Below the pieces are notes generated by a model. The model was not told where the DNA came from, did not search any database, and saw only the letters and a list, made by a program, of their open reading frames with translations. From positions 1-64,000 of the forward strand of contig JADFUR010000002.1 of assembly GCA_015222055.1 (NCBI GenBank): 64,000 nucleotides of DNA, given 5' to 3'. This document shows positions 38,593-46,031 of this stretch, in pieces; the first letter of the stretch is position 1; the number at the start of each line of letters is the position of its first letter. The position numbers were made by a program, and so were the translations under genes. The stretch comes from Bacteroidota bacterium (GTDB taxonomy: Bacteria > Bacteroidota > Bacteroidia > Bacteroidales > B39-G9).

Positions 38593-38705
38593 TGTCAAAA
38601 GATTAAAATAATTGACAATTGAATATTTTAGTGTCAATATTTGACAAATATTTCGAACAGTGTCAAATATTCCCTATATTTGACAAAAAGATAATTTAAT
38701 GTCAA
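38593..38705 (+). promoter_or_regulatory. Operator array of seven TGTCAA half-sites over the fic promoter and start codon
   Basis: TGTCAA occurs at 38593, 38632, 38661 and 38700, and its complement TTGACA at 38612, 38641 and 38680, so orientation alternates strictly. Start-to-start distances are 19, 20, 9, 20, 19 and 20 bases, close to whole helical turns. The first six are symmetric about 38639. The pair 38661-38685 has perfect 10-base arms (TGTCAAATAT) and its right arm overlaps a -7 box TATATTTG (38675-38682). The last site overlaps the fic start codon at 38699. Confidence 0.8.
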
Positions 38706-39817
38706 AACAATTTAAATACGATAGAAATATTCCTTTCGACAACTTGCCATTGTTGCCTCCTCCAGATGAGAATATTATTACAATTGAGGTGCTTAAATCA
38801 TTAAATGATGCAAATAAAGCTCTTGCTGAATTGAAAGGACTTGCAAGAATGCTTCCGAATCAAGCAATGTTAGTTAATACAATTTCATTAAGAGAGGCAA
38901 AAGCTAGTACTGAAATTGAAAATATTTTCACAACAGATGATGAATTATACAAATCATTAACTCTAAATAGTCAGGAATTAAAAGGAAATGCTAAAGAAGT
39001 GCTTTTTTATCGTCAAGCATTATGGACTGGGGTCAAAAATTTAGAAGCCAATAAACAGATAGATAGTGATGTAATTATAAAAATTTATAGAGAAATTAAG
39101 CAGGTAAATGATGGGATAAGACCTTCTCAAACAGCAACAGTCGTAAAAAAAAGAGACCGTGGTTTACTGGGAGGAACAGTTGTTTATACGCCACCAAGAG
39201 GAATAAAAATAATAAAAGCTAAACTCAACAATTTATTTGACTATATAAACGATGATGAAACATATGATTACGATCCTCTAATTAAATTAGCTATTTCTCA
39301 TTATCAGTTTGAAGCAATACATCCATTTCGTGATGGAAATGGAAGAACAGGCAGAATATTAAGTATATTAATGTTAATTCAGAAAGGATTGTTAGAATTT
39401 CCGATTTTATATCTTAGTGCCTTTATTATTAAGGAAAAGGATGATTACTACAATTTATTAAATTCCGTTACTACTCGAAATAATTGGAAAGCTTGGATAA
39501 TTTATATGCTTAAGGCTGTAGAACAAACATCACTGTACACAATAAATAAAATTGAAGAAATAGATAACCTATTTAATACAACTCTTGAATTAATATCAAA
39601 CAAGTTACCACATATAAGGAAAGAAACTGTAGAATTATTATTTGAACAACCTTATATAAGTCCAAAACGACTGATTGATAACAATATAAAGAGCTTAAAT
39701 ACAGCAAAAAAATATCTTAACCAAATGGAATTACTTGGTATTGTAAGTTCTACTAAAATTGGAAAAGAGATTGTTTATTTAAATATAGATTTATATAACT
39801 TATTATCTCAAGATTAA
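38699..39817 (+). CDS. Class II Fic family protein with a C-terminal winged-helix-like region
   Basis: This Fic protein of 372 residues has an intact active-site motif HPFRDGNGRTGR (208-219), which transfers AMP from ATP to a hydroxyl side chain of a target protein. An inhibitory helix motif of the (S/T)xxxE(G/N) type is visible in the N-terminal part (S70-T-E-I-E74-N75), which marks class II: self-inhibited until E74 is displaced. The last 70 residues (LPHIRKETVELLFEQPYISP, then NTAKKYLNQMELLGIVSSTK) resemble a winged helix, so the protein could bind DNA. The seven-site operator directly upstream makes autoregulation likely. It is the sole gene between spacers B and C. The target protein is unknown. 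Confidence 0.9.
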   Translation: MSKQFKYDRNIPFDNLPLLPPPDENIITIEVLKSLNDANKALAELKGLARMLPNQAMLVNTISLREAKASTEIENIFTTDDELYKSLTLNSQELKGNAKEVLFYRQALWTGVKNLEANKQIDSDVIIKIYREIKQVNDGIRPSQTATVVKKRDRGLLGGTVVYTPPRGIKIIKAKLNNLFDYINDDETYDYDPLIKLAISHYQFEAIHPFRDGNGRTGRILSILMLIQKGLLEFPILYLSAFIIKEKDDYYNLLNSVTTRNNWKAWIIYMLKAVEQTSLYTINKIEEIDNLFNTTLELISNKLPHIRKETVELLFEQPYISPKRLIDNNIKSLNTAKKYLNQMELLGIVSSTKIGKEIVYLNIDLYNLLSQD

Positions 39818-39826
39818 CGAAGCAAA

Positions 39827-40039
39827 GGCCATAACACCCAAGAATATAAAAACCCTATAGAGCAAGGTATGCTAAAACTTTTATATTATTTTGAACTAAT
39901 ACTCTTATTAAGCTCAATTCCTGCTTTTTAACATCTACAATAATTCCCAAAACTGTTCATTTTTTTATAAATTTATTTTTTTATTTGTTGTGATATAGGA
40001 GAAATAAACGGAATAGTCCGTTTATTTAATTGTTATAGC
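39827..40039. repeat. attC-like spacer C, second copy of the spacer A sequence
   Basis: GGCCATAAC (39827-39835) at the left and GTTATAGC (40032-40039) at the right. The part 39902-40036 closely matches 36853-36988 of spacer A, including the ATAAACGGA/TCCGTTTAT hairpin. The left part 39839-39874 matches spacer E (42139-42175). Confidence 0.6.
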
Positions 40040-40081
40040 TTATTGGCATAGAACGAACTATAGCATATTAATTTAAAGTTT

Positions 40082-40684
40082 ATGATATTGATATTAAGAA
40101 GAACCATGTTGGTTTTAGTCTATGTTTTGATTAGTCACTCATTATATTCACAGTATGGAGTAAAACTGGATAAGAATTTAAAGATTGATACCATACGTGT
40201 TTGGATTAATTATCCACAATCCTTTGAAAGAGAACAAGTGGTTAAATATGATTCTGCATTTGAAAGAACTATTGGTCGATTGAATGCAGAGACATCATTT
40301 TATATTGTTTTAGATTCTATAAATTCTTCAAATCGAATTATAATGAATATGGAACCAATTAATTACGTCGGTATAAAGAGGAATATCTTTTCAACGTGTT
40401 TGAGTCTTGCATTGATTGGTGGACAAGTTTATTTGATAACAACATACGGATGGATAGTTCCTATTTGGCCTATATTATTGCCTGCAACATACAGTGTCGT
40501 TAATTTAGAGATTGACCAAGAAATGATTGTTTCAAAGCCAATTGCTAAGACGAATATTAGTTCGGGCGGATATTTAATAAACAGAGAGAAGCAAACTAAA
40601 AGATTTGAGCGAAATTTTGAAAAAGATATTTATAAGTTCTTTAAAAAAATAGATAAACAGAATGTTAAAAACAACAAGCTATAA
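40082..40684 (+). CDS. Hypothetical exported or membrane protein
   Basis: This 200-residue protein has an N-terminal hydrophobic segment (about 8-24, MLVLVYVLISHSLYSQ) that looks like a signal peptide, and a central hydrophobic stretch (about 100-140, FSTCLSLALIGGQVYLITTY then PIWPILLPATYSV) that could be two short membrane helices. The C-terminal 50 residues are basic. An internal ATG at 40109 could be the true start. I recognise no family. It is the only gene between spacers C and D, and its stop codon TAA (40682-40684) is part of the TATAAC at the left end of spacer D. Confidence 0.55.
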   Translation: MILILRRTMLVLVYVLISHSLYSQYGVKLDKNLKIDTIRVWINYPQSFEREQVVKYDSAFERTIGRLNAETSFYIVLDSINSSNRIIMNMEPINYVGIKRNIFSTCLSLALIGGQVYLITTYGWIVPIWPILLPATYSVVNLEIDQEMIVSKPIAKTNISSGGYLINREKQTKRFERNFEKDIYKFFKKIDKQNVKNNKL

Positions 40685-40809
40685 CACGCAATATGAAAAA
40701 TTGGGTAGAAAGTGTTAAATATGAACGAATTAACAATAAATAAACGATGTGGTAAATTGAAAGATTGGAGTTTCAAAGTGCCCAACATTTCATATTTATG
40801 CCGTTTGAA
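40677..40809. repeat. attC-like palindromic spacer D
   Basis: AGCTATAAC (40677-40685) contains the stop codon of the preceding gene. ATATGAAAAATTGGG (40691-40705) pairs with CCCAACATTTCATAT (40781-40795) at 13 of 15 positions. The right end reads GCCGTTTGAA (40800-40809). The rest of the 340-base gap, to 41024, is AT-rich and shows no gene or clear promoter. Confidence 0.6.
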
Positions 40810-41024
40810 TTTTTTCTGAAAAGCCACTAAGCTGTCAACTTTATAAAAAGATTAAAAGCTATAAGTTAATCCCGAGTTTTCGAAAATAATCATTTAATCT
40901 TTAAACGAATAAAAATCAATTTGGATAATGTATTAAGAAATAATAACTTAGTAAATATTAGAATAAATGTAATTGTGTTTATATAATTTTTAGTGCTTAT
41001 TGAAAAAAAAAGATTTCGACAATA

Positions 41025-41453
41025 ATGAAAGCTGATTTTTTTTGTGAAAAAAATTTAAAAATGGATGAAATCGAGAAAACAAATACAGATTTTTACATCA
41101 AAATAGTTGATTTACTAAAAGAAGCGAGAAAATCAGTTGTTAGAACGGTAAACAAGACAATGGTTTTAACTTATTTTGAAATAGGTAGAATAATTGTTGA
41201 AGAAGAACAGAAAGGAAACGCAAGAGCAGAATACGGAAAAGGGATATTAAAAGGACTATCAGAAAAATTAACAAGGGAATTCAAAAAAGGTTTTTCGGTT
41301 GATAATTTGGAAAATATGCGTAGGTTTTATTTAACTTATTCAATATCCGAAAAATCGTCTCGGAAATTAAATGAAAAAAATTCCGAAACAGTGTCTCGGA
41401 TTTTTAATGAAAAGGATTTTAAATTAACTTGGTCGCATTATACTTGTTTTTAA
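41025..41453 (+). pseudogene. N-terminal half of a broken DUF1016 (YhcG-type) nuclease
   Basis: This 142-codon frame matches the N-terminal DUF1016 domain: VRTVNKTMVLTYFEIGRIIVEEEQKGNARAEYGKGILKGLSEKLTREFKKGFSVDNLENMRRFYL, then FKLTWSHY. After WSHY the frame runs into TAA at 41451. The natural continuation (LFLIGLDNLEERTFYEI) is found in another frame from about 41441, so a one-base indel near 41440 broke the gene. A likely true start is the ATG at 41061 (MDEIEKTN). Intact relatives are about 350 residues and are linked to restriction-like or retained selfish functions. Confidence 0.8.
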
Positions 41454-42121
41454 TAGGATTAGACAATTTAGAAGAAAGAACATTTTACGAAATATAAGCG
41501 TATAACAACAATTGGAGTTTAAGAGAGTTGCGTAGACAATTTGATGCAGCTTTATATCAACGATTGGTTTTAAGTCGAGATAAAACAGGCATTAAAGAGT
41601 TGACACAGAACGGACAAATATTAGAAATCCCGGAAGATACAGTAAAAGACCCTTATGTTCTTGAATTTTTAGGCTTGCCGGAAGATAAAAAATACTCTGA
41701 AACAGAATTGGAGCAAAAATTAATAGACAAATTAGAACATTTCCTTCTTGAATTGGGAAAAGGTTTTGCTTTCATTGGCAGACAAGTACGATTTTCATTT
41801 GAAGAAGAACATTTTAGAGTTGATTTAGTATTTTATAATCGGATATTGCAGTGTTTTGTTTTAATTGACTTGAAAATAGGAAAGTTGACACATCAGGATT
41901 TGGGTCAAATGCAAATGTATGTAAACTATTACGATAGGTTTGTAAAATTAGAACACGAAAACAAAACGATAGGAATTGTATTATGCCGAAAGAAAAATGA
42001 TGCAATAGTTGAGATTACTTTACCAGAAAATAATGAACAGATTTTTGCAAGTAAATATTTAACAGTTTTGCCAAGTAAAGAAGAATTAAAAAAATTGATT
42101 GAAAATAAAAATGATGATTAA
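41441..42121 (+). pseudogene. C-terminal half of the broken DUF1016 protein (PDDEXK nuclease domain)
   Basis: The frame resumes as LFLIGLDNLEERTFYEI, meets TAA at 41495-41497 (where relatives have Glu, so probably GAA to TAA), then continues AYNNNWSLRELRRQFDAALYQRLVLSRDK to the end. A TTG at 41528 could still start a 197-residue fragment. The PDDEXK-type core is readable (FRVDLVFYNRILQCFVLIDLKIGKL, then DLGQMQMYVNYYD). Two separate lesions make a sequencing error less likely. It lies between spacers D and E. Confidence 0.8.
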
Positions 42122-42128
42122 TAATAAG

Positions 42129-42220
42129 CACTAACTCTCAAGAATATAAAAACCCCCATAGAGCAAGGTCTGCTACAGCGTTTATTTTCGTTTAAGCTAA
42201 ACCAAAAGTAGCGGATTGTT
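42129..42220. repeat. Partial attC-like spacer E
   Basis: CACTAAC at 42129-42135, then CAAGAATATAAAAACC and the rest of a block at 42139-42175 that matches 39839-39874. GCTAC (42172-42176) and GTAGC further right (about 42211-42215) can pair. The right end is not GTTAT-like, so the copy may be decayed. Confidence 0.45.
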
Positions 42221-42233
42221 TGTTTCTTAATTT

Positions 42234-42662
42234 TTAGTCATCATCCTCAGTATTTTTCCCATTCAAGCCGTATTGTTCATAAAGGTTTTTTAATGCAACA
42301 TTATTATCAGAAAATTCAATAAAATGTTTTTTACATCCTTTACGTGGGCAGATGCTTACCTGACCGCCCATTTTAATATTAAATGTTACCATGAGAGCAC
42401 CGCAAGTTTCGCAATTATTTTTACTTGTTATCTGATTTTTGCAATGAGGACAGAAAAATTTAACAATTTCATTATCTTGAATAATAATATCTGAAATATG
42501 ATTGTAGCTGCCGTAAACTGAACTTAATCTAATTATGCCTTTGTTTTTAGGCGTTTCAATAATTAATTTAATACTTGATTCATTATCCACTAATTTTTCA
42601 GAATCCATTATGGATTTTCCACATGAAGAACATTTTAAACTTAAGCTTATGAAGTTATGCAT
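42234..42662 (-). CDS. Zinc-ribbon protein of unknown function
   Basis: From the ATG at 42662 this gives 142 residues. It contains four Cys pairs or near pairs: KCSSCGKS (about 11), FFCPHCKNQ (about 71), NCETCGAL (about 84) and SICPRKGCKKHF (about 104, CPRKGC with His). These suit two zinc ribbons. The acidic C-terminus ends EDDD. It has no membrane segment. A longer version from 42719 adds an unlikely Ile-rich leader. It is divergent from the transglutaminase gene and convergent with the broken DUF1016 gene. Confidence 0.65.
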   Translation of the reverse strand: MHNFISLSLKCSSCGKSIMDSEKLVDNESSIKLIIETPKNKGIIRLSSVYGSYNHISDIIIQDNEIVKFFCPHCKNQITSKNNCETCGALMVTFNIKMGGQVSICPRKGCKKHFIEFSDNNVALKNLYEQYGLNGKNTEDDD

Positions 42663-42770
42663 ATTCTTAAATATTAATTTAATTATTCTAAATATACAAT
42701 TTTTTGTGAGTGAAAGCAAAGTTTATCTATCTTTTGTTCAGTTTGTTACTTTATTAAATAAGAAAAAATG

Positions 42771-42778
42771 TATTTTTG
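42771..42778 (+). promoter_or_regulatory. Candidate -7 box of the transglutaminase-like gene
   Basis: TATTTTTG matches TAnnTTTG, 22 bases before the ATG at 42800; no well-spaced -33 box. Confidence 0.4.
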
Positions 42779-42799
42779 TTTAATTTAAAATTTATTATT

Positions 42800-43834
42800 A
42801 TGAGAAAAGCAATTTTGGTTTCTGTCGTTATTTATTTTACAAGCGTTAGTTTTCTGTTCGCTCAAAAAAATGATTATTCAAATATTGATAATCATGCCAA
42901 AAAAGCAAGTAGAAGTAATAGTAGAACAGTAAAAAATTTGTCTGATTATCTGATAAAACCATCTAAAAATGATTCTGAAAAGGTTAGAGCTTTTTATGTT
43001 TGGATAACTGAGAATATTACTTACGATGTAAAAACTTTTTTTAATCAAACAAAAAATAAAAAAGTTACTGCTACTGAGGTTTTAACAAAGAGAAAAGCCG
43101 TGTGTGAAGGTTATTCGACTTTATTTATGGCTTTGTGTGAAAATTCAGGAGTAAAATGTTACATAATACAAGGTTACAGTAAAGGATATGGGTTTGATGC
43201 ACGGAAAAAATTTACAAGTACAGACCATGCATGGAATATTGTTTTTGTAAAAAATAATTGGTATTTGATTGATGCTACATGGGGTAGTGGATATATTAAC
43301 GATAAAAAAAAGTTTGTAAAAAGATTTACTGATTATTTTTTCTTAACAGAAGCTAATAAGTTTGCTTATACACATCTGCCGTCTGATCCAATGTGGCAGT
43401 TATTAGATTGCCCCTTAGCAATAAATGATTTTAAAAAAGATTCTTTATTTATAGAAGACAAAATTAGCAAAACAGAATTTTGTTTTAATTATAAAGATAG
43501 TATTGCAAAACATGAAGCCATGCCAGAAGCAGAAAGAAATCTAGAATCTGCTGTTCATGCTTATAAGTTTAATCCGGTAAACAAAATTAATTTAGGTTTT
43601 GCTTATTTAAACTATGCGTATTATTTATCTACAATTAATCAAGAATTTCAGGCAGATCAAGACTTTGAAAAATTATTGAAATTAGAATACAAGATTCTAG
43701 AATATAATAATAAAGCAGTAAAATATTTATCAAAAACGAATAATCAGCAAGCCAAAAATGCCTTACAAATTTGTAAGCAAAACCTAAAGGCTACAAAACA
43801 TAATATTAATGTTTATAAGCAAAATTTAGAATAA
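42800..43834 (+). CDS. Exported transglutaminase-like protein
   Basis: This 344-residue protein has a signal peptide (1-21, FTSVSFLFAQ) and a transglutaminase-like papain-fold core with the triad C102 (RKAVCEGYSTLF), H143 (STDHAWNIVFV) and D158 (WYLIDATWGSG). Such bacterial proteins act as envelope proteases or peptide cross-link enzymes; the precise reaction is unknown. The C-terminal 100 residues are helical and carry repeated Lys/Asn/Gln pairs. The start is placed at ATG 42800 because an upstream TTG (42776) lies inside the -7 box. The gene is convergent with fbp. Confidence 0.88.
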   Translation: MRKAILVSVVIYFTSVSFLFAQKNDYSNIDNHAKKASRSNSRTVKNLSDYLIKPSKNDSEKVRAFYVWITENITYDVKTFFNQTKNKKVTATEVLTKRKAVCEGYSTLFMALCENSGVKCYIIQGYSKGYGFDARKKFTSTDHAWNIVFVKNNWYLIDATWGSGYINDKKKFVKRFTDYFFLTEANKFAYTHLPSDPMWQLLDCPLAINDFKKDSLFIEDKISKTEFCFNYKDSIAKHEAMPEAERNLESAVHAYKFNPVNKINLGFAYLNYAYYLSTINQEFQADQDFEKLLKLEYKILEYNNKAVKYLSKTNNQQAKNALQICKQNLKATKHNINVYKQNLE

Positions 43835-43879
43835 AGCTTAAAGTTAGTTTACCGGAATTTTTTTTTAACCATCAGAATA

Positions 43880-45856
43880 TTATTCCTCTTTGTAATATTC
43901 ATTTATTAAGCCCTCGCGATAAGCATAAAGTAACTTTTCCAGTTCCTTAATTTGTTGTTTAATCTCAATACCAATATCAGTATCCCCAACTTTTTTGCGG
44001 ATAGCATTTTGTTCTAATATTTTTTGAGACGAGAAAACGTCTTTATCTTTCTCAATAGCTTCTTTTGTTGAAACAAAAGGTTTATGAGTAACAAGAATTA
44101 AACCATAAGAGTTGTAAATAAGAGTACAACCGGCTATTCCTGTAACAGGCTGATAAGTTTTTGCCAAACCTCCATCAATAACAATTAATTTACCGTTTGC
44201 CTTTACGGGATTTTCACCTTTGCAGTATTTAACAGGAATGTGACCGTTAACAATATGTGATGTTTCAGGATCAAGATTAAACTCTTTAAGAATTTTGTCA
44301 ACAGTTTTAACATCATCTCTTAAATCAAAATATGGATTTGGTATTTCAATATGAGTTTTTTTATCATTAATAAAATATCTTTCAAAAGTAGCCATTTTTG
44401 ATTTTCCAAATAATGGAGAATCCGGTCCTGACCATAAATACCACATACAATCCATTTCGTAACTACTTGGTATACTGTTGTTTTTATTAAAATAATAACG
44501 TCTGGCAATTTGATCTAATTTATCAACAAGTGATTTGCCATAATATTCTTTACCTAATATTTTTATTTTTTTGAAAGAGCCGTCTTTGTTTAAAGGGATA
44601 CATCCATGATAAAGAAGATTAGAGTTGTAAACTAAATACATACTTCCTTTATCGAAAATAAATTTAATATGTTTTTGAAGTTTTTCACTATTTAAAAATG
44701 AAAATTTTAATCTGTTAATAACTTCATTTTCTTCCTTTGTTAGCTTGTATGGATCCTTTGGATCAATTGTAGGGAAATTCGTGTCGTTTAGTTTATAAGT
44801 TTTGCCATCTAATACAATTGTTCCTTTTTCATAATCAATTTTGTCTAACAATAGTCTATCATTCATTTCAAATTGAGGATTACGTTTAATAATTTGAGCC
44901 TCAAGTTTAAATTGTATTATTGAGATAGCTTTGTGTATTCTACTTAGTAAAGCTAATTGTTTTTTTGTGTACTCATAATTACCGGTAAGCTTAGGAAGAA
45001 ATTGTTCACAGGGATCGTTTTGATATATTTCTAAACTGAAAGTAGCAAGAGGAAGTGTATTAATACCATAACTCTCCTCAATAGTTCTAAGATTATCGTA
45101 ACGAGCGGCTATTCGTAAAACCGTAGCAATATATGCTTCGCAACCTAAAGCAGCACCCATCCATACAACATCGTGATTTCCCCATTGAATATCTAATGAG
45201 TTATGCTCCATAAGTACTTCCATAACTTTTTCGGGACTTTCTCCACGATCATAAATATCACCAACAATATGTAATCTGTCGATAACCAAATTACGTATTA
45301 ATGTACATATTGCTATAATAAATTCATTTGCCCTTTTAGTGCTAATAATTGAATTTATAATACCATTATAGTAGTCTTGTTTATTAACAGTAGATCCTTT
45401 TTCGTGAAGCAGTTCTTCAATTACATAAGCAAAGTCTTTCGGAAGAGATTTTCTTACTTTTGAGCGAGTATATTTTGACGAAACCGATCGACATACTTCA
45501 ATTAAGCGAAGTAATGTTAACCGAAACCATTCTTCAGGATTTTGTTCTTCTCTTAAAACAATTTTTAGTTTACGTTTAGGATAAAAAATAAGCGTTGCTA
45601 ATGATTTTTTTTCTTTTGAACGTATGTTATCTTTAAAAATATCATTTATCTTTCTCATTATAACACCAGAAGCATTGTTTAAAATGTGAGTGAATGCTTC
45701 ATATTCGCCATGAATGTCTGACATATAATGCTCTGTTCCCTTGGGAAGATTTAATATAGAATATAGGTTTATTATTTCTGTACTTGCCTTTTGTATAGTA
45801 GGATAACTTCTTGATAATAGTCCTAAATAGTGTAAATCATTTTTGTTTAAATCCAT
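43880..45856 (-). CDS. fbp: Fructose-1,6-bisphosphatase class III
   Basis: This 658-residue enzyme is of the class III (Bacillus Fbp-like) type, unrelated to the E. coli enzyme. The metallophosphatase motifs are present: MSDIHGEYEAFTHIL near 43-57, VGDIYDRGESPEKVM near 200 and IQWGNHDVVWMGAA near 227. The C-terminal VNGHIPVK motif provides another metal ligand, with IDGGLAK after it. It converts fructose-1,6-bisphosphate to fructose-6-phosphate in gluconeogenesis. The gene is divergent from rel, and the 175-base gap holds a perfect inverted repeat. Confidence 0.95.
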   Translation of the reverse strand: MDLNKNDLHYLGLLSRSYPTIQKASTEIINLYSILNLPKGTEHYMSDIHGEYEAFTHILNNASGVIMRKINDIFKDNIRSKEKKSLATLIFYPKRKLKIVLREEQNPEEWFRLTLLRLIEVCRSVSSKYTRSKVRKSLPKDFAYVIEELLHEKGSTVNKQDYYNGIINSIISTKRANEFIIAICTLIRNLVIDRLHIVGDIYDRGESPEKVMEVLMEHNSLDIQWGNHDVVWMGAALGCEAYIATVLRIAARYDNLRTIEESYGINTLPLATFSLEIYQNDPCEQFLPKLTGNYEYTKKQLALLSRIHKAISIIQFKLEAQIIKRNPQFEMNDRLLLDKIDYEKGTIVLDGKTYKLNDTNFPTIDPKDPYKLTKEENEVINRLKFSFLNSEKLQKHIKFIFDKGSMYLVYNSNLLYHGCIPLNKDGSFKKIKILGKEYYGKSLVDKLDQIARRYYFNKNNSIPSSYEMDCMWYLWSGPDSPLFGKSKMATFERYFINDKKTHIEIPNPYFDLRDDVKTVDKILKEFNLDPETSHIVNGHIPVKYCKGENPVKANGKLIVIDGGLAKTYQPVTGIAGCTLIYNSYGLILVTHKPFVSTKEAIEKDKDVFSSQKILEQNAIRKKVGDTDIGIEIKQQIKELEKLLYAYREGLINEYYKEE

Positions 45857-45863
45857 TTCAATA

Positions 45864-45904
45864 AATTTAATTGTTTTTACTGTACTAAATTAAACAATTA
45901 AATT
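45864..45904. promoter_or_regulatory. Inverted repeat between fbp and rel
   Basis: AATTTAATTGTTT (45864-45876) is perfectly complementary to AAACAATTAAATT (45892-45904), with 15 bases between. It lies eight bases from the fbp start. It could be an operator, but AT-rich DNA makes chance arms more likely. Confidence 0.35.
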
Positions 45905-46031
45905 TAATTTATGTAGTATTTATAATATGTTTAAAAAAAGCAAAATTTATTATTTATTATAGTTTAAAAAGTTAAGGAATATTTTTAAATTTTGTGTAAG
46001 TTTAAGGAAATATTTTATTAAAAATGAATTA

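Noticed and set aside
40630-40827. 65-residue minus-strand frame over spacer D
   Set aside because: It spans a palindrome and the end of the plus-strand gene, and has low-complexity content with no start signal.
36812-42233. Prophage or conjugative element
   Set aside because: There are no structural, portal, mobilisation or replication genes, and no tRNA-bounded attachment duplication in this stretch.
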